A stretch of 20,038 nucleotides of DNA from Beroe ovata. Taxonomy: Eukaryota > Ctenophora > Nuda > Beroida > Beroidae. The stretch is taken from positions 76,113 to 96,150 of the forward strand of contig CAMPET010000234.1 in NCBI GenBank assembly GCA_946803715.1, written 5' to 3'. The notes beneath the pieces are model-generated. The model had not been told where the DNA came from. It searched no databases and worked only from the letters and a program-made list of their open reading frames with translations. This document shows, in pieces, positions 1 to 8,378 of this stretch (its first letter is position 1; every line of letters begins with the position of its first letter). Made by a program: the position numbers and the translations under genes.

Positions 1-27
1 TGTGTGTGTGTGTGTGTGTGTGTGTGT
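1..27. repeat. (TG)n dinucleotide microsatellite
   Basis: The window opens with an uninterrupted TG run of about 13 units, which is (CA)n on the coding strand. It lies a few bases inside the intron that follows the last visible ASK exon, directly after its GTAGAC donor. The array may continue beyond the left edge. Confidence 0.95.
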
Positions 28-31
28 CTAC

Positions 32-3000
32 CTGAGGTTTCGTATTTGCTCTTGTATATTCTGCCACATAGCGATGGGATATCAGTGATGCAGTTGTCCT
101 TGTTTTCCATCAGTTTCAGCAGTATTTCCAGCGCCCGGTCCCGCTCACAGTGATCACTTGTGGAGTGTCTGAGAAAAATGCGTCAATTTGTGTCATAGGG
201 CGTCAACATGTGTCGGTATGTGTCAATTGTGTCGGTATGTGTCAATTGTGTCGGTATGTGTCAAGTAACATAAGAAGTTCTATGTCATCTTTAGAGATGA
301 AAAATGAACAGCACAGTAACATAAGTGTAGTAACTCTTAGACCCCACACTTCAGTCAACAGAATGGTCAGTTTGTCACAATCAATCATGAGTCTCCCTGA
401 GTCTCAAAAGGGTAGAGGAATAATGGAAATATATTGAGAATGTTCTGCATAACATATGACACCATTTGCCACAGTAATTACTTGTGGCTCAAATAATGTA
501 ATAATTCGACCAAAGGCATATAATATCCTGTCAATCTTCCAAGAGTTGAATTTCTGAATAATTCTCGCAGCAGAGTTAAATATGCTTCATTTTCTCGGAA
601 CCTCTTTATTTGATGCTCCACGGGGAGCAGTCAGGTGACACAGAATCTCAAATGACTCTGAGCTGGTTCAGGTGACAAAAAGCAGTTGAGTCAAGTGACA
701 ATTTGAGTCACGTGACAGTATATCACGTTTAGAGATATGAAATACCGGGCAACTGCATATATCCAGGTCGCGATAAACCAATAATAATGCTGGGTATTAT
801 ACGCAACGTTGGGCACTCTGGATTCCTTAGTCTGGGGGTATCTGGGGAACGCGTACCAGCAACCAAATTTAGGTCACAAAGTATTCTAGTCAGCAGTGGG
901 TCACGTAACAAAGTCGAGTAGTTGGTCAAGTCACAAAGAGAGGAACCAAGTGACAAATTCTAATACCTCTCAAGAGCGAATGCGTAGAGATACTGTATGA
1001 GTTGGTTTCTCTTTGCAGCATTCTCTGGGAGACTATCAACAAAGTGGATCATGTTCTTGTAGTCCTGTGAGGAAGAAAGGGAGTGGTGATAGGGAGTGTG
1101 TGAGAGAGTTACTGGGGAGTGACGAGTGAGGGGGAAGGGGAGTGGAGAGGGACGAAGTGGATCATGTTCTTGTAGTCCTGTGGGAGGGAGGGAGTGTGTG
1201 AGGGGATCGAGGAGTGTGAGGGGGGAGTGAAGAGGGCAAAAGTGGGGTTGTGTTTTACGATTCGTGATTTAGCGACTGGCAACGAATTCGCTGTCAGTTA
1301 GGGGGTAATGCAGGGTGTGGGAAAGTTTGAGAAGGTGTATGGAAGGGGGAGGGGGTGTGGGGAAATGTGGGAGGGTGTGTGGAAGAATATTCAATAAGAA
1401 AAATCATTATGAGAGCAAAGTTTTCCACACATTTTTCGATATATTTCATTGGATCCCATGACCCATGTCATCCGATTTCATTGGGGATCCGATGCTGATT
1501 CGAAAGATAATGAACATTTCTCCCATTTCTACTTTCACCCGGGCAGCGTTCAGCAATACGTCTAAAAGATGATATAGATTCGCTGTAAGATTGATTTATT
1601 GCGGACTGTCAGATAATTCATTTGGCATCCTCATATAAGGGAATATAATATGTGACATGAAATCAGTCGCAAAGAAAATTAAAACCGTAATTATTTCTTT
1701 ACGCTTCTGCGCGGCCATTGGTTGAAAATGAGCCGTCCAAAGACAATATATAAGATGATCATTCTGTGTGCGTTGACAGTCGAATCATGCCGTTTTCAGG
1801 GAAATAATTGAATGAATTTCGAGAAACCATGTAATCATTTTCTGAACCGCTTTTCCAATACTACAGCTGGAATGGAATAGCGAGATGTGAAATCACCGTA
1901 CGTGATAAAGTAAGGCGGAGTTCAGTAATACTACACCACTTCTTAAAATAAGTAGCCTACTCCTAGCACTCTCATCACTTCTGAGTAACTACCTATCCCA
2001 CGAGACACAAATGTCACAAATTTCGCATCAGATAGGTTGTTTAGTTGGGTTATAAAAAACAAGTAGGAAGTGACTTAACACTCATGTGTCACACCAAGTA
2101 GGAATTTAGTAAACACTCATGTGTCACACCAAGTAGGAATTTAGTAAACACTTGTAATAACATCACAACGAGTATTACCTTTATGTCACGGTAGGATATG
2201 AGCAGATCATGAATAACATCTGTACAGTACAACTCCTCTGGCGTTTCCTTAATCAGTCTCTCAAACTTCTTCAACTCCTGAGAGAGTGTGTGTGTTATTA
2301 TGTAGCAGAATATGATATGCAACACTATTATTATAGGTGTGGTATGTGTCACACTTTAATACACAGGAATGTGCGTTGTGTGACTCAAGTGTCATGCGAG
2401 AGCGAAGCTGGTATGCATTTCAAAACCGACATCTTCCCATCAAGGGCAGTCAGCACTGAAGGATAATGGGAACAAATGAATGAAAAGTCCTAAATAATAA
2501 GAAAGGTCCTATAAATAAGAAAGGTCCTAGGTATAAGAGTGAAAAACTGTTCAATGAGATATTTTGGTAGTTGGACTACTCACCCTCTTGTACTTGGCCA
2601 TATCATCATTCTTACTCTCCCTTGCACGCCTGAGGTCCTTATGGAAGAACATCTTCATGTGTTTCCTGAAACACAGAGAGTTGCCATGATATGAAGTGTA
2701 AGGTACGGTAACACGCACACACACAGTTGCCATGGTAGCACACAGGGGTAACAATAATCGTCTCAAACATTATTATTGTGGTACAAGATAGGGTCCACAT
2801 TATAATTGTGCCTATTTCACTAGGGAAATAATAACTCTCACCAGGGACACATTATTGTTATTTAGATAATGAATCATCTCCTCTTTCAGACATCGGGATT
2901 GACGACTGAATGAATACAATAAGTAATAGCTTCGCCGCTATTCTCCCTCTTGGAGAAAGAGACATTGAGATGCCAAAGGCGGCTAATTGTTCAAACCCCA

Positions 3001-6000
3001 CCGCCACGAAATATTAATATTCCACATTCTGCCAATAGCTGAGCTATAGTCGGAATAACAAAGACTAAACACAGGCATTTTCCCTAGTCATTGTCATGAT
3101 GATTGTGACACAACACATGTGTTCCCTGATGTAATTATAGTGATTGGAATGAATTGATCAATGAATTGATCAATGATATCATCATGGTAAAGTATATCAT
3201 GTTGATAACAATTTGGAATGTGTCTCTTTTAGCAACTCAGAAGTCAACGACTATTATTATGGTTGAGAAGTGCTAATTGGATTGGTTCACTTATTGGTCG
3301 TCATCGGAACAGTGAAGAGTGCCGGAGGGGTTTCGGTATAATTGGTCATTAGTTCATTAGGTCATCCTGTTCCTGTTCTGTTCCTCTTGTCAGGAGCAGC
3401 ACTATGGCAACAACATGACAGGGTAAGATTTCACTAGGTGACTCTATAAAAGCGACAACACTGGTTTGATAACTTACTGAATACAGTAGTGTTTTCTGAT
3501 TCACCTGCATGATCTAAACGGATCTAATCGTTAAGATATTATGGAAACTGCTTCATCACTAAAAAGCACTAGTTTTACAGTAATTGTTCTCGGGCAAAGG
3601 ACTCGCCATTTCCTTATTTCAGCTCGTACGTGTTGGGAGAGACGTTAACTGGCAATCACATTATGTGAGTTACTTCCAGTGGAACGGTGCTTGAATTTCC
3701 TACGGTTTTATGGCGCAGCTGCTCTCCGGTTATGCAGATTGGAAGGTATTTAATACGAGCTCAAATCATGATTCTTTACCGCTACGTTAATGATTCCATT
3801 TTGTGACTAAACCCTTAAATTACAATCGAACATTCAATTTTAATGCAAGGAATAATCAAACTTCTATGGAAAATTATATCATGTTGAAGGAGTGGTATAG
3901 TAAATCTCAAGTCAGACATATTTCTTGAAGTACTTGAGCAATGTTCAATTATTCTCCTTGTATCTACTCCACGCCAAGTCAACAAGGTCTGTTGGACATG
4001 CTGGAAACAGCCTCGTTACAGCCCGTTTCACCTCTTCCTCACCCTCCAATTCTGAGGAAACCATTTCTCCATCTTCAACTTCCACCAGAGTTCTATTGTC
4101 AGTGACAACCACAGCACGTTGCCCAGGGAAACACGTTAATCTGAACGTGTTGTGGAATGGTGATGCAGCAGGGAAACTCCAAACTGCGTCAAAAAACTCG
4201 TCAAAGTGTGACACTTCTGTCGTCATGCTGCCCGGGTCAGCGAAATAGAATCTCCTCCAATCACCGAGATAGAAATCTGTTTCAGGGTTCACAGTCCCGG
4301 ACCGTATGATAGGGCAACCTTGTCTGTGCATTCTCAGTATTTTACCCTCATACTTCACATACTTGTACTCTATGAACGAGTCTGTGAAAACAGGGGAATC
4401 TCTTGTGAAGCTCATGTCAACTGCACGAAAAGTGGGGAAACCACATCCAACCTCCACGAGAAATTGGTCATCACGTGTTGTCACGTCATGGACGAATACT
4501 ATCACGTGGTTGTTAGGATAGGCAGTTGAGGTTGTGCAGGTAGCACGTGCCAGACTAACACGGTAACCAAGCGACTGGAGGAGGAAGTAGATGGAGATAT
4601 TGAGGTTGTAGCAAAGTCCTCCGATTCCACTCAGCAAATCGTGTTTTATCTCTGTGAGGGAGGGTCGGCAAGGGGAAGGCAGCTGGCTGAGTAGACGCAG
4701 ATTCTGGAATGGTAGATGGGTCTGCATTGCAATCACCATTTCGTCTAACAGCATTCGCTTGCTGGATGACAGCTTATCTTGTATAGAGGATATCTCGAGG
4801 GTATTGGTGCAGAATTCGACAGCTTCATTCTTGGTTAGAAGTTTCATGCTAGGATTGAATTGCACAGGGTATAAACTGAACAGCTCGGAATAAAATCAGA
4901 GAGGGGGAATACTGGATACTATCGTATGGGAAACTGAGTAAGTTTTATTTGATTGAATCAAACCGAATACAGGCAATTTTTGTTCTACCGTAGATCATAA
5001 TGTGCATGATGAAAGAAGAACAGTTCTGTTCGCACTAAACAGTGAAATCAGTATCGAATTACCATTTTCTGCACTCCTGAAAAGGCCACATTTCCATGAA
5101 AATGCAGCATAACAACACAGTATATATACTGTTTCGTGTGCATTTTTGTGGGTATTATAGAAATTCTGAAAGTTAACAGATGGAGCTAGAGTCGCTAATC
5201 TTGTACAAAGGAAATGTCCCATTTTCAGTCTGAATTAGACATTAGTTTTCATAACAAAGATCTGATTAACAAAGATCAAAACAAACGCTCCTACTCAACG
5301 TATAAGTTGCTGGGGTGTGACTATCCCACCCAAGAAGAAGCAATCCTGTCTACAATGTGCTATAGTTGTGTTACTATTATATAGCAGTAACAGTGTGCTA
5401 TAGTTTTTAGGATGTACATTGCACAAGATTTATATATTATCCCAATTCAAATCACGAATACTAGGAATGATCCTAGAAATCATACTTACTAAAAAGATAT
5501 GATAAGAGGTGAGATGAAATGGGTTGTCTGATATCTTGTTAAAATCAATCTTACCGTTTCACAGGTTGCAGATTTTTGAGTGTGTCCTTGAACTTCTTTC
5601 TGAAGAGGATCTGAGACTGCCCATAATCATCTGAGTATATCATCTCCTCTTGGTCATTGAAAGTGTAGGGGATGAATTTGTATTTGTTGGGTGTCACTTG
5701 TGTCTGAAGAGATGACAGTGCTTTATTGAAGGAAAAATTCGAAAGGGTGTCCACTGTCCATGCACTATCATGGACAATAATTTACTCAGAGCATTGCATG
5801 TTGTACAATAATATCATTGTATTGTAACATATTTGAAGAAATTCATGAGTTATGCAACATAAATATGCTTTCCTTGAATAATTATTTCCCTCTATTTTCT
5901 ATAAATATCTCATATGTGAAGAAGTGAGGTCAGAATTTACCTTCACTATAAGTGTTTGAGTAGGATCTCTGTCCCACATAATCACAATACTGTTTGACAT

Positions 6001-6549
6001 CTCCCATGTCATTCGCACTGAAGAAATGTGTGGAAAATTATAGATCGTGCATCATAATTCTTCTTGTGAATAAAGTTATAAGTCCTACTTAGCTCTGCCT
6101 GCTTAAATTACAAAATAATCTTAAAAGGACATACCTCCAAGATTATAACTTAGATCAGCACATTGCTCTCTGACTGAGAAATCCACAACAACTACATCTG
6201 CATTACAAAACCTTGATCCTTTGTTTATCTCAAGTAATTCATCAAATAGAATTAATTCACAGTCATAGGAATATTTCTGAAAAAGTTATTACTCAATATG
6301 GTAGGTTAGAATTCAATCTTATTCCTATTATTCTCTATTCATTAGAGAAGCAAATTTGGATTATCATCTGCTGAGCAAATTATTCATACTCAATTACTCA
6401 ATTACAAGAGCTCATAATATGTTTGTTATTAAACTCACATCTCCACCAGCAGATGCAATCTTCTTGACAACATCCCAAGCTCTGCGGCATTCAGGAACAT
6501 CAGGAAATACTCCAATTAAAATTTTCTGTTTCTCAGGTGATGACTCCAT
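32..6549 (-). CDS. MAP3K5-like: ASK-family MAP3K (MAP3K5/6/15-like), N-terminal part, 8 exons, 3' incomplete
   Basis: Stress-activated MAP kinase kinase kinase of the apoptosis signal-regulating (ASK) family, cytosolic, normally acting upstream of the JNK and p38 cascades. Minus-strand exons: 6549-6439, 6276-6135, 6017-5941, 5703-5555, 2665-2584, 2277-2179, 1064-967, 168-32. All have GT-AG borders and compatible phases, giving 298 codons plus one base before leaving the window. Residues 1-160 match the thioredoxin-binding domain: a LIGVFPD strand, NADVVVVDFS (human NADIAVVEMS), LGVRMTWEMSNSIVI (human LGVRESFSMANNIIL) and YKFIPYTF (human YTFVPYMI). Residues 160-298 match the start of the TPR-like central region: KDLRRARES, LLISYRDIK followed by DYKNMI, YAFALER, and LCGRIYKSKY. 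The chosen ATG at 6549 has a strong context (A at -3, G at +4). The exon may start at an acceptor at 6579, which would imply a noncoding 5' exon. The kinase domain is beyond the window. There is no cysteine between about residues 111 and 187, where the human thioredoxin-reactive Cys lies. Confidence 0.9.
169..966 (-). other. ASK intron 7 (no gene)
   Basis: This 798-bp intron lies between the exon ending LYAFALER and the exon carrying DRALEILLKLMEN. Its acceptor is a pyrimidine-rich TTTTTCTCAG on the minus strand. Apart from a short 19-bp tandem repeat and scattered GTGACA-like words between about 640 and 960, I see no coding content. The plus-strand open frame at 150-437 overlaps the exon and has no recognisable protein. 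Confidence 0.8.
211..267. repeat. 19-bp tandem repeat, 3 copies
   Basis: Three head-to-tail copies of the unit TGTCGGTATGTGTCAATTG start at 211, 230 and 249. The third is altered in its last bases. The array is intronic, and a looser TGTCAATTTGTG relative occurs just upstream at about 182. Confidence 0.9.
1154..1182 (-). repeat. Partial copy of an ASK exon start with its acceptor (decoy exon)
   Basis: 28 bp (1155-1182) are identical to 1042-1069, which hold the CACAG acceptor and the first codons (DYKNMIHF) of the real exon 1064-967. The copy lies 113 bp upstream in the intron on the coding strand. Reading on from the copied acceptor in phase gives DYKNMIHFVPLHS and soon reaches a TAA, so using it would truncate the protein. 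Only the exon edge was copied. Confidence 0.85.
2061..2155. repeat. 35-bp tandem repeat, two full copies plus partial ends
   Basis: Two complete copies (2077-2111 and 2112-2146) share the core CTCATGTGTCACACCAAGTA. Partial copies flank them on both sides, AAGTAGGAAGTGACTTA before and AACACTTGTAAT after. The array lies about 24 bp inside intron 6 from the donor of exon 2277-2179. Confidence 0.9.
2666..3944 (-). other. ASK intron 4, 3' part: spacer between the nested NAT gene and the next exon
   Basis: There is no recognisable coding exon on either strand. The sequence is AT-rich, with a small direct repeat (AATGAATTGATC twice near 3150-3172). It ends at the acceptor TGTTTCAG just before 2665. 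The transcript end of the nested NAT gene should lie in its upper part. Confidence 0.6.
3839..3844 (-). terminator. Candidate NAT polyadenylation signal (ATTAAA)
   Basis: On the minus strand, ATTAAA occurs about 100 nt downstream of the NAT stop codon. ATTAAA is the commonest variant of the animal poly(A) signal. A match of this length is frequent by chance in AT-rich DNA. Confidence 0.3.
3945..4847 (-). CDS. NAT: Arylamine N-acetyltransferase (NAT), intronless, nested in an ASK intron
   Basis: Cytosolic enzyme of the NAT family, which moves acetyl (in some members other acyl groups) from acyl-CoA to arylamines, hydrazines or N-hydroxyarylamines through a cysteine thioester. 300 residues from the ATG at 4847, close to the usual 280-300. 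The open frame reaches back to 4895, but the first ATG is at 4847. Seen in order: LPFQNL near residue 45 (family VPFENL), GGLCYNLN with the catalytic Cys79 (family RGGxCxExN), NNHVIVFV with His114, and FLVEVGCG with Glu132 where the family normally has Asp. The C-terminus carries RLTCFPGQRAV and ends VDLAWSRYKENN. The Arg before GG in the usual motif is Ile here. The gene lies wholly within the 2.9-kb intron of the ASK gene, same strand, with no intron in its coding region. No recent processed copy is evident, since I see no poly(A) tract at its 3' side. Substrate cannot be deduced. Confidence 0.88.
   Translation of the reverse strand: MKLLTKNEAVEFCTNTLEISSIQDKLSSSKRMLLDEMVIAMQTHLPFQNLRLLSQLPSPCRPSLTEIKHDLLSGIGGLCYNLNISIYFLLQSLGYRVSLARATCTTSTAYPNNHVIVFVHDVTTRDDQFLVEVGCGFPTFRAVDMSFTRDSPVFTDSFIEYKYVKYEGKILRMHRQGCPIIRSGTVNPETDFYLGDWRRFYFADPGSMTTEVSHFDEFFDAVWSFPAASPFHNTFRLTCFPGQRAVVVTDNRTLVEVEDGEMVSSELEGEEEVKRAVTRLFPACPTDLVDLAWSRYKENN
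4848..5554 (-). other. NAT 5' flank / ASK intron 4, 5' part
   Basis: This 707-bp stretch lies between the ASK donor (CG|GTAAGATT at 5555/5554) and the NAT ATG. It should contain the NAT promoter. The palindrome CAGTATATATACTG at 5118-5131 contains a TATA-like core about 275 bp upstream of the ATG, but this is a weak candidate. An in-frame TGA at 4898-4896 bounds the NAT frame. I see no other exon. Confidence 0.5.
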
Positions 6550-7492
6550 GTTATTGATAAATCTGTGACTACATGCCAACTGAAATCATGACATTTTTTA
6601 TCAATATACATTATGCATCCTACTATGTGATTAGGCTATCAACTTCAGTGAAAGAGTGGTCTGTACTGAACCCAACAGATAGCAAGGTCTCTACCGTGTT
6701 TGCCAGGCTATGCACATAACCACTTTGTCTTGACCAAAGTCAATGTCCCATTGGATTGAATCAATGACAATGAAACCAAGAAATAAGTGACATATCTGAA
6801 TCCATTGCAGAAAACTTTTTTTGATCAATTTTTACTCTAGATATGCAGGCAGAACCATAAAGCACTACATTTCACAGACCATTATCAAAAAAACCCTAGT
6901 TGGGTGTCCTGTTGAATTTTGATGGAGTGCATGGTGCAGATAGCCACACCTGATAGGCACATATAATCAACACCAATGACAAGTTGTCATTGACAACAAT
7001 GTAATTGTAAAAGCATGACAGGGTAAATTCGCACCTTAGTAAAAGCTGGTTCAAAATTAATATTTAATAGCTCAGCAATAGTACAACAATTAAATAATTC
7101 AAATACTACTGTCAATGATCAGAATTCAGAGTTGAGAACTGTAAACTGGGTCAAATTTCATTCAATTATTTCGTTGCATACATTGTCTTTCTCTAAATAA
7201 CAATGATAAAACATAATGAAAGGTTATGATATGATATCAGCACTTGTCCTTGTCGGCAAAAATTTATTGACCTGTTTCTCACGCGCGCGCGCTCCTCTCG
7301 TGCTTGGTTCAAGGGTCAGATTTTGCCTGTCGGCGATAAACCCTGGCGCCGCTAACTTCAATGCAGCTGCAGGCAAATTGTAGATCAGATCGCCGATCAC
7401 GCGAGAAATCTGAAACAATGTATCATGTCACTGTCTCGGCGGAACATGAGCATAGCCAGGCCATAAGCACAGCTGAAATTGACAATGCATGT

Positions 7493-7655
7493 ATAATTAT
7501 TTTGTCGATCGATGATAGAACCTGTCGAGAATTTCGTCGCGCGCGCGCGCAACTTATTCTCAGACAGGAAATAAGCCGCTTTGCAAGCCGCTTGGCTGGC
7601 GCAAGCCGCTTCGCGGCTTGCATCAGCGGTCTGGCATCGCCCGACAAATAATTAT
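7493..7655. repeat. GC-rich foldback sequence with nested hairpins
   Basis: Outer inverted repeat: AATTATTTTGTCG (7495-7507) against CGACAAATAATT (7642-7653). Inside, CCTGTCGAGAAT (7521-7532) pairs with ATTCTCAGACAGG (7556-7568) around an alternating GC core, and GCAAGCCGC-TTC-GCGGCTTGC (7601-7621) is a perfect 9-bp stem. GCAAGCCGCTT is also directly repeated at 7583 and 7601. There is no coding potential. The structure is compatible with a small nonautonomous foldback element. Confidence 0.6.
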
Positions 7656-7674
7656 TGTAATATAATTGTATGAC

Positions 7675-7829
7675 GGTAACACGTCGCGTTGTCAGATGTT
7701 ACCTCATGATTTGTTTCTTGTGCGCGCCTTCATCGATGGCCGCGGCTGGAACAGGCCTTTGGTGAACGTGCGTGCGCCGCGCGCAAGAACAAAGAAACAG
7801 GTCAGGTAATATCTGACAAGGTAACACGT
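7675..7829. mobile_element. Candidate MITE/foldback element with ~40-bp inverted repeats and 10-bp flanking duplication
   Basis: The imperfect inverted arms are 7689-7727 (TTGTCAGATGTTACC...) and 7779-7819 (...GGTAATATCTGACAA), enclosing about 50 bp. The direct repeat GGTAACACGT lies outside both arms, at 7675-7684 and 7820-7829, and looks like a target-site duplication. On the left, four bases (CGCG) separate it from the arm. About 40-bp terminal repeats with a 9-10 bp duplication resemble Mutator-like nonautonomous elements. The element has no protein of its own. A second copy would be needed to prove mobility. Confidence 0.45.
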
Positions 7830-8277
7830 TAGACTTAGACTTCAATTAAATTGACAACATGCACTCTCTCTCCAATTCAGTTTGAATAAAAATAAAATGA
7901 ATTGGTAATGGTAACTAACGAACAGGCTATCACTAAATCTAATTCTAAGGATCAAAAATAAGTTTTGATTTAGTTGAAAATCGTAGCTATGGCATAATAA
8001 ACAGAAATCAAGTCACGGGAATCATGATTGATATTATTCACTATTGAATTGCATTGTGAATAACCTTATTCAATGCACCTACAAAGAATGCAACTACAAG
8101 TACAAAGGGTCACTAGGCGAGGGTTGACGGCTTGTTCATATTGATATTTAGACCGAGACCACATTCAAGATTCCTATTTCCTTTCTTCCAGCTTCGTTCT
8201 TGGTTCTGAGGTCCGAGCTTAGCTATAGTGTATCAATAGTTATAGCGACTTAAATTGATCCTATTCCATGCTGAGTC

Positions 8278-8378
8278 CTAATCTTCCCTCAAACTCGTTA
8301 TACCCAGGAGACTTCTCCTTCTTCTACGGCCCCTCAAATCATCATAGAGACTGATTGATTCGTTCATGAAAGTTTTAT
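8278..8378 (-). CDS. Tg1/VWC gene, proposed last exon (basic C-terminal tail)
   Basis: A strong acceptor (CCTTTTTTCAG) precedes 8378. In the required phase it encodes 32 residues, starting DKTFMNESIS, containing a run of five arginines (GRRRRRS), and ending LREDstop. A five-Arg cluster could be a proprotein-convertase site or a heparin-binding patch. The alternative is that the donor at 8483/8482 is not used and the protein ends two residues later, at the TAG 8480-8478. Confidence 0.5.

Larger units (their letters stand above)
1065..2178 (-). other. ASK intron 6, with a purine/pyrimidine-biased half
   Basis: This 1114-bp intron separates the exon ending SYRDIK from the exon beginning DYKNMI. 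Between about 1070 and 1385 the plus strand is G/A-rich with recurrent GGGAGTGTG words, so the transcript strand is pyrimidine-rich upstream of the acceptor. The rest is AT-rich. It contains a partial exon copy and a 35-bp tandem repeat, listed separately. No further coding sequence is recognisable. Confidence 0.75.
6580..8277. other. Intergenic spacer between the Tg1 gene and the ASK gene
   Basis: About 1.7 kb separates the last proposed Tg1 exon (stop at 8278) from the first visible ASK exon, both transcribed leftward. It should contain the Tg1 3' end and the ASK promoter. 6580-7240 and 7835-8277 are AT-rich with nothing recognisable. No canonical AATAAA or ATTAAA is seen on the minus strand soon after 8278. 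The centre, 7245-7830, is sharply GC- and CpG-richer, with foldbacks listed separately. It could be promoter-associated CpG-rich DNA or a cluster of small mobile elements. Confidence 0.6.

Noticed and set aside
150-437. Plus-strand 95-residue open frame as a gene
   Set aside because: It overlaps an ASK exon antisense, translates a 19-bp repeat, and has no recognisable domain or splice context.
4306-4521. Plus-strand frames over the NAT gene and the Tg1 giant exon
   Set aside because: They are antisense shadows. The minus-strand frames carry the family motifs and the splice phases.
4845-4865. Upstream GTG at 4865 as the NAT start
   Set aside because: Eukaryotic initiation at GTG is unlikely. 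The first ATG, at 4847, gives a length typical of the family.
7361-7651. Arg/Ala-rich open frames in the GC-rich spacer as small genes
   Set aside because: They read through hairpins and alternating CG tracts on both strands at once. The composition explains the lack of stops and there is no family signal.
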